Shown: piece after piece, positions 44,979 to 56,157 of the stretch
How positions within the stretch are numbered: the first letter of the stretch is position 1
Layout: every line of letters begins with the position of its first letter
Assembly: GCA_030765045.1 (NCBI GenBank)
Contig: CM060961.1
Coordinates: forward strand, 141,174,038-141,238,037
DNA from: Tenodera sinensis
Taxonomy: Eukaryota; Arthropoda; Insecta; Mantodea; Mantidae
Direction of reading: 5' to 3'
DNA: 64,000 nucleotides
Program-made: the position numbers and the translations under genes
Notes under the pieces: model-generated
Databases searched by the model: none
Told to the model about the DNA's origin: nothing
Seen by the model: only the letters and a program-made list of their open reading frames with translations

Positions 44979-46226
44979 TTTGTTTGGCCTGCTCATCCGT
45001 ATTAATAAAAGAATCAGAGACATGACATCTACAGAGAAATGCATTATAATATCAGGTAGACTCGGCAAATGAAAGCCAGAAGACAAACAATTTGTTTCCT
45101 TTTTTTTCAGGGGCAGTCTGCCTATCAGGATTAATAATGGAATAATCTGAGTCACTGCACTACAGGTTAGTACATACATCACGGCAGATGCAGCAAATGT
45201 AAGCCGGAAGACATACATGCACAAAGCAGAATGTCTCTTACTTTGCACAAGACAATATCAAATTCCAGGCACTTTCAATGTTTTATCTCTTACAGTTTGA
45301 CATCCTGTGAGAAGCATCTTGACCTGTGAGAGGTTGGACTCTAACATGCACTGATAACTTGTCAAGTTGGTCTCTGAAAAAATGATTGCTGTCAATCCAA
45401 GATATCTGTAACCAGATACCATTCCTTCATCACTGAAAAGTTTATTTTCACTGGGTAGTTATGGACTAAATGACATTTAAAACTGCTAGAAAGAAGCATT
45501 GTGAGAGCTTAGAAACATGGCTAGTGATATTGAAAACTGCGCTTCAAAATGGTGACTGGGAATCAAATCTATCAGCAAACCTTATGAAGCAACCCTAAAG
45601 AAGCATAGAAATCAGTTCCTATGCTTCCTATATTTCTTTTTTGTAAGTAGCCATAACTGTATTATTCCATTTAAGAAATGAAAGAAAATCTTAAATCAAC
45701 TCATTAAGCCTAGCTCTTAAAGTGTTATAAGTATACTTACAAAAGTGAGGATAAATCTATGGTATACTGTATATAATGCAAGAATTAGGAATATAATGTA
45801 ACCATTGCCATGTAATCCAGATCTAGCTTTTAGCACTCTTTTTGCTACATCAACTGCACAGAAAGATGGCTCTGGGAGTTTAAAAGGTGCAATCGCTTTC
45901 TACAGAAACATACTGGTGCCCTTCTCTAGAAACACATTGGAACTGCTTCCATAAGAATGTGGAATGAGAGGTGCAAAATGATCTTAAAAGAGAAACTCAA
46001 AGTTTTTAGTTAAATACTGTAACTTGTAAAGGACAGGTTTTGGCAACTGGTATCCATATTGTATCTGTTGGCAGACTTTTAATTTTGTAGTATTTTAGTA
46101 CTCCTAACATTTTATGTGGCAGCACCCAAAAACCTTTAGCAATAATATGTACAAGAGAAGAATCAACTTTCGTATCAAAACCTACCTTGAAACATATGAA
46201 AGAAGCCATATGGGATAAGCATCTCA
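44979..46226. other. No recognised feature
   Basis: A minus frame of 133 codons spans 44847-45248 but runs through R copy G, so it is not a gene. Nothing else was recognised. Confidence 0.4.
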
Positions 46227-46228
46227 TA

Positions 46229-46999
46229 CGAAGGGGGGCCCAAAAATAACTGTAACCACACTGTTGCATACGCATACTTTATACTTAAGAGTTATTCCGT
46301 TAGATGGTGTTAATTTGGGGTCTCCAATATCTGTTAGCAAGCTGGCATCAGTCTGAGTTAAGTGCTGTTTGTACTGCTTTGTTGTCTTCCTGTTTGAACC
46401 CTTTGGTGATTAATGAGATGGCCAACCACAAGAAATAAGGAGAGTGTGTGAAATGTTATTTTCTGTTAGGAAATACTGCAGCCGAGACCATTGGGATGAT
46501 TTGGCAAGACTTTAATGATGTTTTGGGGAAAACACAGGTCTATGAGTGGTTTGCCCATTTGAAATCTGGCAACAGGTCAACTGAAGACATGGGCAAGAAG
46601 AAATGACGAAAACATTGTGAAAATCAAATGCACAACTGATGATCATCAAAAGACCACTGACCGAGTTTCTGAGGAAACGAACGTGTTATGGAGCACAGTC
46701 CAGAACATTTTAACCAAAGCTTTGCACATGAGATGGGTGTCTGCAAAATTTGTTCCTTGCTTGCTCACAGATGACCAAAGAGAAAATTTCACACAGACTC
46801 TTTGTTCCTTGGGGTCGGCTATCTCATTAATCACTAAAGGTTTTAAAGAGGAATGCAAACAACAAAGCACCACAGCAAATCACTTAAACTCAGACTGACG
46901 CCAGCATACCCCAAACTAACATTACTTAGCAGCACAACTAGTAACTACAAAGTGTGCATGCACAACAGTTCAGTTCTGGTTGTTTTTGCCTCCCCCTTG
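46229..46999 (+). mobile_element. mariner MITE keeping the transposase N-terminus
   Basis: TA-flanked (46227-46228, 47000-47001). Left end CGAAGGGGGGCCCAAAAATA; right end, as reverse complement, CAAGGGGGAGGCAAAAACAA. The inverted arms run about 200 bp each, sharing AATTTGGGGT-like, GTCAGTCTGAGTT and GTGATTAATGAGAT blocks. 771 bp in all. The inside encodes only the first half of a mariner transposase. Confidence 0.82.
46430..46850 (+). pseudogene. mariner transposase N-terminal half
   Basis: The plus strand reads TAAETIGMI (shifted), GKTQVYEWFAHFKSGNRSTE and D, then TDRVSEETNVLWSTVQNILT, and MRWVSAKFVPCLLTDDQREN. These are the two helix-turn-helix motifs and linker of mariner (family consensus: a GKTAAETxxM block, YEWFxRFKxGR, then a VSxxxGxSxGTVxxIL block and MRxVSAKFVPRLLTxDQK). 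The catalytic domain is deleted. A frame break lies near 46605. Confidence 0.78.
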
Positions 47000-47001
47000 T
47001 A

Positions 47002-49229
47002 TTAAAAAAAGTCATTAGTCATTTCAACTGCAAATTCCTGAAATCAGAGCAAAATACTGCAGCAGCACAGTATATAGAGCAGATTAACTTCTTTCTTGAA
47101 AATAAGTGGAGCAGAATTGCACCATTGCTTTCCTTTCTCGCTCCCACTGCAGCTTTCAGACAGACAGTCAATTAGTATAAGTACTGCTTCCCGATAGTTT
47201 AAATGGCTGATTTAGTACCTACTTAATTTTAGAACTTCTAAGTAAAACTGGCAATTAATATTTGAAATAGTCTAATTAAAAACTGCTTTCGTAACTAAAA
47301 TTTGAAAACGTTTGTCAGCATGAAGAGTGCTCAGTTTTAGAGCAAGTAATGTTTGGGATGCAGTCTTAAGAGATTAACTGCTTTTGTTTCCAAAATTTCA
47401 AAAGAATTATCAGCATGAAGAGTTTAATACTTCCCTTGTAATAGAATCTGAAATATCTACCCTCACACCTCAGCTCTTCCTTAGGGTTACAAAGCATATT
47501 TTAACCTTGCGATTATTACTTTTAACTAAGCATTTACAAGCATGGCTAAACATCTACCAACACCATAAATTTTCTTTGGTTATGCAATATTGTTAATCCT
47601 TTATACCCTGCTTGTTTTCTTTTCAAAAATGTAATTACCTACTAAAGATTTGGGATGATGAAATATGATTAAATTGGATTTATTATTAGCATTACATAAG
47701 TGTATACAGGTAGCATGTGATACTTAAGAACACTGAAATTTTATATATACAATATATAAACAATTATTATTTACATTAATGTTATAAAGTGATTAGAACA
47801 GCTTATATACAGCAAGAGTAATACATAAATTACATTATATACAATAATTTCACAACATTTCAATGAAGTGTCAACAGCAGAATAATACATTTCATACATC
47901 ATTTTTAACAGAATTGTACATTATAAAAGACTCACAATAAATTATTTTAGATATTGTTTTATCTGATGCTAAAACATTTTGGATTTACTATTCAACTAAA
48001 AACAGAAATTATATGTGGTATAAGTCATGGTTTTAGCACATAAACTCTCCAAATTCATAAAAGATGACCTAATCTTATCTGAAAATACTAGCATTTCTCT
48101 GATGGTTCTAAACTTAAATGGCCCAAATTTATTGTAAGTTGTTCAAAGTTAGGAAAAATGCTTTTGCATGTACCATATTTCTATTACATTAAAAAATTTA
48201 CAGCACTTGTGAACACTGTATTTGCAAAAATAATTTGCTGTACAACTTTATTCATCTGGAAGAGAAAAACCGTATCATTCATGATACTTCATAAAATGAC
48301 ACTCAGACTTAGGTAAAATCCTAAACTATTTTGTCCAAAGTTATTTTTATAAAACAGCTAATAGAGGAAACATGTATTATTGCACAGTAATTCTTTGTAG
48401 TACTTCATTAAAAGCAAACAAAAGAAACCTGAGAAATTATTTTTATCAACACTCCAACAGTGATCACAAATCCCCATAAAAGCCTTTCTTTTCTTAGGTG
48501 CCCATGGTGTTCTGCGACCACTGCATTGCTATATAATAAACTTGTTTTACTTTTGTTGTGTTCAGCATAGTACCAGAATCCACCCCCGCCCCCCTCAGAA
48601 AGTTGATTTTTCTCAATTTTTAAAAGACACTAATTGAACTTGTGTGATGCCAAAAACCTCCAATAAATCAAACATAACTAGTGACTGTTTGTGGCCTGAA
48701 ATGAAGACACCTTGGTTACAAACTGTTATATGGCAATAACAATGGCTTCAATGTAATATAGGCACCCTGAATTACAGAGAGTTTTAAGATGAAGCAAAGA
48801 TCAATTAGTTACAGAAAACATGCCACTCTAAACAGAATTCAACATGCTCTTCACCACCAGAACAGTTTCCTAATGTGTATCTAAAAGTTTAAAATGTATT
48901 CAAGTATATCAATCTATAAAACATCAGTGACCAAACCAATTCTGTCAGTTTTTCACCATTCTGAAATTTTAAGTGCTGGCAATGATTATGTAAATGTAAA
49001 TGAAATAAAGATGAAGTGAAAACAAAACTATAACAGGTTGTTACATGTTAAGCAAGTCAATTCAATTATTTCTAGCATTAGCAAGTACTCTGAGAAACAT
49101 GATCAAAGTGGATAATTATATGATATAATTCTCATAATTATATGAGCTTGCATGCTATGAAAAAGAACCGGGGAACAGTGCAATTGCAGCAACATGAACT
49201 ATATGGTGTTGGCATTAATGGTGTGAATA
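47002..49229. other. No recognised feature
   Basis: More than 2 kb of AT-rich DNA. A CACCCCCGCCCCCC-type C-run lies near 48580. No open frame or shared repeat was recognised. Confidence 0.4.
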
Positions 49230-49231
49230 TA

Positions 49232-50001
49232 TGAGGGTTGCTCAGAAAGTAATACACATTTTTTTTTCTCAGCCGACAAAAATGTCATTAATTCAAAACT
49301 TCAGGTAAGCATTATTTGAAGTTTTCAGAGTGTGCGTGCAAATTTTCCATTTCCTCCTACACATGGCATAGCTGCAGCAATGTTTCAAAATGGTGTCTGT
49401 AAGTGATATGCATTACGAGCAGCAAGTTGTCATTGAATTTCTCACTGCAAGAATGAAACTGTTGGGAAAATTTGCAAACATTTATGTGAAGTCTATGAAG
49501 CATCTGCAAGTTGCCTATAGTATGATTAGTCGCTGGGCATATGTAAACACATTAACCAAACTCAAGAAATGCTTCCAGCAATTTTGGGACAAGAATAACT
49601 CAAATGATGCTTGATGCAACATGATAACGCCCTCACACAAGTTTGAGGACTTTCACTAAAGAGTTGAACAGTGTTACCCCATTTACCCTACAGCCCTAAC
49701 CTAGCTCCCTTAAACTTTCACTTGTCTAGATCATAAAGGAATGCCATTTGTGGAAGAAATTTTGAGGATGATGAAGAGGAATTTGTGCAGTGAAATAATG
49801 GCTTTGTGACCAGAACAAGGAGTGGTACAGCATACACACTTTTGTATCTTACCAGGAGATGGCCGTAGAGCTGGAAGGAGATTACGTGGGAAAATTAGGG
49901 TTGTAGAAGAAGCATCATTCTTTCTTGTGTGCAGTTTTCATTGTGTGGAATAAATAACTGTTGAAGAAAAAAATGTGGTGCATTACTTTCTGGGCAACCC
50001 T
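49232..50001 (+). mobile_element. mariner element, internally deleted
   Basis: Ends: left TGAGGGTTGCTCAGAAAGTA and right, as reverse complement, AGGGTTGCCCAGAAAGTAAT, flanked by TA (49230-49231, 50002-50003). About 770 bp against the usual 1.3 kb. It carries the start and end of a mariner transposase. Confidence 0.82.
49390..49905 (+). pseudogene. mariner transposase, N- and C-terminal pieces
   Basis: N-terminus MVSVSDMHYEQQVVIEFLTA, then QVAYSMISRWA (matching an xYSTVxRWV block). After a deletion and shifts: LHQHDNALT (second catalytic Asp, about 49615), VLPHLPYSPNLAPLNFHL (third catalytic block, with Asn for the usual Asp at the SPDLAP position), then GRNFEDDEEEF. Missing the first catalytic Asp region. 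Dead. Confidence 0.78.
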
Positions 50002-50003
50002 TA

Positions 50004-52390
50004 CACAAAGTTCCAGGAAGGCAATGAAACCCTCAGGGATGAACCATGAAGATGATTATGAGTTACAGCAGTCAGACTTGCAAGGTCAAGGCACACAGCA
50101 ATGTTTATGCAGTAAACACATCAGCAAGGAGAAAGGCATATCTATTGCTGTGTTCCATACTGTCCGATAGAGACACAAGGCAGCATGAGCTGATTCCTGT
50201 TTTAACAACCTTTTGACCATCTGCTGATTATGAAAAGTGAATCTGCTATTATACTCTTGGTTACAATGAGTACACCCTGAAATAATCAAAACTACTACTT
50301 CATCTCTGTATATGATGAATGTACAAATGTCATATATATGAATTGCTGGCAAGTAGTCAAAAAAAACATCACTGTTGTGTACTTTAACCTTCTAAAATGT
50401 GTGCCTGTAAAGACCCTGCTTTCACAAATGCAAAAGTTGTAATCTTTTATAAGTACATAATGCAACATTATATATCACATGATGTTTAAGGGCCTGTCGA
50501 CAACTAGGACATTAGAGATATATCACCATAAAAGCTTGTGAAACAATGATGTTGGTTATGAGATACTAGCACAACCATCATATTCTTCAAATATTGCATC
50601 TTTGGATTATAGTATTTTCCTCTGATTAATCTCCTTTAAGGATAACAATTCTAAATATTTGCTGATCTGAAAACTACACTGAGTAGATTCTTTCACTTTC
50701 TACTCTAAGGGTTTTAACACAAATGAATTCATAGTTTTCCATCACAATGTGAAAGGGCCATCATAATGCTGATTATATGTTAATACTCTGAATACAATAT
50801 TTTGAAATATGTGCTCTACAATTGACAGAACTTTTTTAGTCACCTATGATATGAGCCATCACAAGAGAAAACTTGACAAAATATAGTCTTTGAGATATGA
50901 CAATTTAAACTGACCTTAAATTTCATTGCAAAAACAAAAGGAATAAATTTTTATTAAGTCCAACACAATAGGTTGCATCTAATGTGTGTAATTTATTACA
51001 GTCCAGCCTTCAAATAGTTTCAGATTAACCACATGAACAACCAGTAATTGAATTCTAAATTGGCACAGCCTAAACACAGTGTCTTAGGATTTCCTAAGCT
51101 GAATTAATTTAATGTATGTTTCAATTTAGTACTCAATGTACATCCTCTATGATTGCATGATACATCAGCTTTCCACATGGAATTACGTTCCTGTCCTCAT
51201 GCATACATATGTATTATTCTAATGATACAAAATTTATATTCCAAAAGTTCTGAAGATGTTTAAAAATAAATGGGTTCAATATGTTTCAAAAATCAAAATA
51301 TCTGTAAGCAGATTGCAAAATACATTTTAAAATCTTACAAACTTCTATGTTGTCCTTGAACTAACCCATTTTGACCCAATTTACATGCAATAGCAAAAGA
51401 ATGATGACTGACTTTTGCCTAAATAAATGAGTTCTCACATAATGTCTTGTTACTAGATGCATGCTAAATTTATAAAAAATGATTGCTGACTATTCTGTAT
51501 TCTTGCTGTATTTTATCAAAAGCAGAACAAATTTTTACATTAACAATTGTGTTAATGTGTTTCCAAATTACATACTTTTAAAATTAGTCATATAGTAATA
51601 CTATGGTTGAAAAATTTTACAAAACATAATAAAATATTCTCTTCAAGATTAGCAAAGTATAAAATATTTAGGCAAAAGTCTGTCAATTCAAAATCCATGC
51701 AAGATTAACTAGGTGCATGGACCATTATTAAAACTGGTCAGTCCTAAATGAGGAGGAATTGCCAGAATACGCAAGTCCATGGGTCTGAAACAATGCATTA
51801 TATAAAATTAAAAAGCAACATTCGTTAAAGCAGTATAGCAAACCTGTGCAAAAATGCAAAAGCTTGGAAACAATGCAAATTAGCCCTCCGTTCCATTGGG
51901 AAGAGAAATAGTATATCAGATTCTTCCAATCCCTACGTATCTTAATCTGCATATGACAGAAAATTTAGAATGTAAGCTGCCAATTTCCACAGTAACATTT
52001 TCAGAACTTGTGCATATGAAGATTTACTGTTGGAGTCTTAGGATGCAAGTCCGCATCAAAAAAAGTTCTCTCTGAGATGTTCCTCCAAAGCATGCTGACG
52101 ATCATATTTCTTCATATCAATGGGGAGCTGAGCATTGGTACCAATTATGCAATGAAAACTTAAATCCAAGACAATGCCCATTCAAAATTATAGCAACACA
52201 ACATTTGTTTTGACACCTCTGTGAAATGGAGGTAGGATGTCTGCCTCACATAAACCTTTAAAAATTAATGGGTTTTGCATTGAGGAAGATCAGTTTCTTA
52301 TGGATTAAACAAACTTAATTTAATTTAGTATCTGAAAGTATCAATCCAAGTCATGGTGTATCATGTATCCTTGGGGTTCTTAACGTCTGA
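50004..52390. other. No recognised feature
   Basis: Long AT-rich stretch. Short minus frames (50086-50352, 51728-51952) have no recognisable domain. Confidence 0.4.
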
Positions 52391-52398
52391 TCTTTACT

Positions 52399-52521
52399 CA
52401 GTGATGAACTCAGGGGGTGGTTCATGGGGGAAATCTGCCCCTGAAAAACTCATATCTATTTGTAAATGTACATATCATTAACATTCTCTCCCCCAGAGGA
52501 AAGTGGCTGTATTCATCACTG
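52399..52521. mobile_element. hAT-type MITE, 123 bp, 8-bp TSD
   Basis: Perfect 8-bp direct repeats TCTTTACT at 52391-52398 and 52522-52529 flank inverted ends CAGTGATGAA and TTCATCACTG. The CAG start and 8-bp duplication are hAT traits. There is no coding capacity. Confidence 0.82.
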
Positions 52522-52529
52522 TCTTTACT

Positions 52530-52739
52530 CATGGTGGATATTACTTTTGGGGACTTTTATAAGATTACAATAAAATGTATATTTCAGTAGTGATGGAAAG
52601 AATCAATATCAATATTTATTTGTGCTGAATAATTTACATTTCAGGGTCTTACGGTAGTGACTCTGGCCACTTGTTCTCTAGACTGCCAATAAATAACATT
52701 TAATTACATTTTTCAACTTCTTAAATTCTAAAATTTCCT
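52530..52739. other. No recognised feature
   Basis: Short AT-rich spacer next to the LINE fragment. Confidence 0.3.
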
Positions 52740-54315
52740 TCAATTTTCTCTTTTCACATTGTTTTCATCTTTTTTCAACTTCTCAATTCCATTTCCTTTT
52801 TACATTGCACAAAAATTTTCCTCAACCCATTACTTGAGACTAGTCTAAAACCATTTTGTTTGTACAGTACTACTATTTTTGAGCCATTTCTCTCTAATAA
52901 ATTTTCTCCCCCATTCATTTGTTCCTTTACATATCAACAAAATATGTACTACATTTTTAATTTTTCTACATATCACACATATTCCTTGTATAACATACCT
53001 GTGAATCCTCTAAATGTGCATACTCCTAATCTACACAATGCTATTGCTTCTCTATCTCTTTTATTGCAAACTTCTACATACTTTTCTTTTCTTAATTCTG
53101 TCTTTATCATTTTATAGAAAGACAATGATCTCATTTCATTAATGGCTGGCCTCAGCCCTTGTTTATCATATCTTTCTTTGGCAATTTTCCAAAATCCTTG
53201 TACCACTGCTTGCCTTTGCTCCCATATATCCCCTAGTCTAGCTCTAAGTAAGAGCTCTTCAATTTTACTCAACCAACAATTGTAGTTCAAATGCTTTTCT
53301 TGGTATACTAAACAACTTTTGAAACTGCTATCATCTGAGAACTGACTTAACCTATACCAGTATTTCAATACAGCATGCGGCATTCTCAGAATTTGCTGAG
53401 CTGCTTCTTCTTTCAAATTGGAGTTCCTTATGCCCCTTTCACTTTCACCCATCTCCTTCCTTCTACCCACAGTTGAAAGCTCCAAATAAATGCATGTTTT
53501 CCCTCTGCTTTCACTTTTTTCATATCTTCTAGTAACTTTGACTTCAATTTTGGTTGTTTTGCTGATAGATTATTATTAAATATCTGTGTTCCTTTTTAGC
53601 TCTCCTTAGTACTTCATATACCGTTAGGGATGATCTAAATCTTGCAGTTATCCTTTTCCCCTTCTGTCTTCCCACTTTAAAGGCATCTCTTACTTCCCAT
53701 CCTTGAATTGACATTTTTAAATACTTCTCCATTATTATTTATTTATGCCAACAAACTTACTGTTGGTGTTTTTAAACACACAAGCCGTGTGTGGGCAAAG
53801 TTTAAGAGGTAGAACTGGAACTTAAAAATTCAATGCCACAACTGGGATTTGAACCACAGACCTTCCGCTTGCCGGGCGGACGCTCTACCACTGAGCCATT
53901 GTGACAAACTGCCAGGAGAAATACGAACTGGCTTGAGAATTTAATGCCATTCTGGCAGTTTGTCACAATGGCTCAGTGGTAGAGCGTCCGCCCGGCAAGC
54001 GGAAGGTCTGTGGTTCAAATCCCAGTTGTGGCATTGAATTTTTAAGTTCCAGTTCTACCTCTTAAACTTCTCCATTAGTTCATGCACTTCTTGCATTGGC
54101 CAGATCCCTCTTCTTTCCTCCACCCCATGGAATACCAAATTAAGTTTTCTATGCCTCTCTTCTATCTTGTCCACTATTGCATTCAATGACTCCATCTCTC
54201 TGCTCACTCTTTGGAACTCTTGCCTAATTTCTTCTTTGATTTGCATTATAACTCCACTCATTCTGTTGCTCAGATGATCTTCCATACTTCCCAGGCCGGA
54301 TAGTAATTGCTCCAA
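52740..54315 (-). pseudogene. LINE: ORF1 fused to ORF2 C-terminus, split by a SINE
   Basis: Minus from 54315: a coiled-coil ORF1 with IKEEIRQEFQRVSREMESLN, then IEERHRKLNLVFHGVEER (RNA-binding ORF1 core). The SINE F at 53735-54065 interrupts it. It resumes as FKVGRQKGKRITARFRSSLT and YEVLRRAKKE (53732-53544). About 60 bp later the frame 53485-52973 has NCWLSKIEELLLRARLGDIW, then ERYDKQGLRPAINEMRSLSF and CRLGVCTFRGF, continuing to CDICRKIKNVVHILLIC. That is a C-terminal ORF2 pattern. The endonuclease and reverse transcriptase (about 2.5 kb) are absent between them, so this copy could not move itself. Confidence 0.72.
53735..54065 (-). mobile_element. SINE family F, head-to-head dimer, TSD 12 bp
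   Basis: Flanked by ACTTCTCCATTA at 53723-53734 and 54066-54077. On the minus strand the order is: inverted head, spacer with CAGTTCGTATTTCTCC, then a sense head (CAATGGCTCAGTGGTAGAGC, GCCCGGCAAGCGG, GTGGTTCAAATCCC), CTACCTCTTAAACTTTGCCC, body and tail (ATAAATAAATAA). The two heads are nearly identical over about 130 bp, so this insertion is a near-perfect inverted repeat with a short loop. It is the longest F copy (331 bp) and sits in the LINE ORF1. Confidence 0.9.
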
Positions 54316-54880
54316 TATTGGAATTCATCTCTCCGCTTATTAGCAATGCCATAATTACCATTCACATTATAAAAATATTGCTTAATTCTTGCCCAAACTC
54401 TTTTCCACTGCATTCTCTTTTTTTCTTCATACCAAAAGCACCAATTCTTGCTCTGTATGTCTGGATGTCCACTCTTATTGTTCCTTATATCCTTTTTCCC
54501 TTCAACTTACAGAGCTCTGCCTTACCACAACCTTCCTCCTTCACTGCCAGCTACGCACTCCCGTAATGGGAAGTAATCAAGTATAAATAAGCAGATTATA
54601 TGCAACAACTACTGTTTTTAGTAATTTTTACTTAATCATTAAATGTGTGTTTCACTTGTAATTTACTTCTGAAAATACAACTGTAAACATTATGTTTTCT
54701 TAATTGTTATACTCTAGTAATCAACAGTAATCGAACATATTGAATTGAGAGTTTAGAAACATTGGAACACTTGTACTTTGAGAGCATCAGCCATATTAGG
54801 TTAGGTCATGCAGCCACACTAGTACACAGTTCATTTTCTCTATCCCTTTACCTTCCGTTAGGCAGATGGTTTGGAAGAAC
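54316..54880. other. No recognised feature
   Basis: May include the start of the LINE ORF1 upstream region on the minus strand. No protein blocks were recognised. Confidence 0.35.
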
Positions 54881-54884
54881 ACGG

Positions 54885-55935
54885 TTAGTTGCGTGGGGCC
54901 CAGTGGGCGCTCACTAAGTTTTTGTGGTTATATGCCTGTATTTAATTTTTTTTCTTTACTTTTTCATTTTTTTGTGTTTAGCTTTATTTAGGTTAAATAT
55001 ACATAGTTGTTTATTAGTATTATCTTACTACATAGACCAGCTAAAATATTATACAAATACAGTACACAGAAACTGTATTGCAATACATGTAAAGAAAATA
55101 AACTGTGACTTTCAGGTACACAACTTGTAATTTGAATTCTTCAGTTATTCAGAATCATCTACTATTCCTTCTATATTTTCCATGAGTAAGCAACTATCAC
55201 AAATAATTTTGACACATTTGTTCAAACAGAGGGGAGTGTTGCATTTACAACATGCATATTTAGTTTTGCAGTTCTTTTTCTCTTTGTTACAGGATTCACA
55301 TCGTTTCCTTTTCAATAAGGTTGGTGGTGTATTTGAGAAGTCATCTGTGGGTTATTCAGGTTTATACTTTGTCAGAAGACCTTTCAAATCACTAGATAGG
55401 TTTGATAGCATTGCTCTTCTTTGTAGCTATTGGGACAGTAAAGCTGGAGATAGTGCTTTCAAATACTCCTGGCTAGTGGAATATTTGTTTTGATTTCCAA
55501 GAAAGATAGCCCTAGAATTAATACCTGTAATATTCAGCAAATGGTAAAAAAATTACAATAATGATGACGATCATGATAATGATGATAAACAACTTTGAAT
55601 AAGCATATGATGTTACCTGTAAAATACACATTATCTCAAAGGTAGCTCTCGTCTTCTTCTTTATGATCAGTTTCTGAATCTAAAGATCTTGTTTCCAGTT
55701 TATATTCTGAATCAGAATCATCTGATTCATACAAAATGTCATCTACATGTAAGACATTATCATCGCAAAGTAGATGATGGGATTTTGTAGATCATATCTT
55801 TTATTCATGTCCATCACGAAGCACTAATTATGTTTTGCCATGGCAAAGCGATATTATACAACTAATCAGGAAAAACGCATGTGAGCAATGTGTAACGAGA
55901 GTAGGCGAACAGGGCCTGCTGGCCTCTGCAGCACA
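54885..55935 (-). mobile_element. piggyBac-like element remnant
   Basis: GGGGCCCAGTGGGCGCTCAC near 54895 and AGGCCAGCAGGCCCTGTTCG (reverse complement of about 55898-55917) are similar GC-rich ends around a minus-strand piggyBac-like protein remnant. No TTAA duplication is visible, so the limits are tentative. Confidence 0.45.
55150..55760 (-). pseudogene. piggyBac-like transposase, N- and C-terminal pieces
   Basis: Minus from about 55750: an acidic start VDDILYESDDSDSEYKLETR with SLDSETDHKEED. After a gap, EYLKALSPALLSQ and RAMLSNLSSDLKGLLTKYKP appear, then a cysteine-rich tail RKRCESCNKEKKNCKTKYAC followed by CKCNTPLCLNKC and ICDSC (about 55320-55190). An acidic N-terminus and a C-terminal Cys-rich zinc finger are typical of piggyBac/PGBD proteins. 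The catalytic core (about 350 residues) is deleted. The plus frame 55182-55493 is its shadow. Confidence 0.7.
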
Positions 55936-56071
55936 TGATTGCTGATTATTTATTCTTGCAACCACAAAAATAAACAGATTAGGTTGTCCCTTCAGCTAAC
56001 AGTCACGTAAGGTGTAATGTTAGATGTCCCAGTCAGTCAATTATGTATGTGCGTTAGTACAAAAACTATAA

Positions 56072-56157
56072 CTTACAGTTCTATATCCATAATCCACTAG
56101 GTTTCTTTCTTTTTTCTTTTTAAATGAAACCTAGTGGATTATATAGATACTGTAAGC
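56072..56157. repeat. Snap-back hairpin
   Basis: CTTACAGT, TCTATAT and ATAATCCACTAGGTTTC are repeated in reverse as GAAACCTAGTGGATTAT, ATAGA and ACTGTAAG, separated by about 20 bp of T/C. The central 17 bp pair perfectly. It may be a tiny fold-back MITE. Confidence 0.8.

Noticed and set aside
44847..45248. 133-codon minus-strand open frame
   Set aside because: It runs across the end of an R copy into unrelated sequence and has no recognisable domain.
53945..54030. tRNA-like sequence with good A and B boxes
   Set aside because: The T-arm is mismatched, and the same sequence forms the head of SINE family F in several dispersed copies.
55182..55493. 103-codon plus-strand open frame
   Set aside because: It is the shadow of the piggyBac-like C-terminal region, whose minus-strand translation gives a clear Cys-rich domain.
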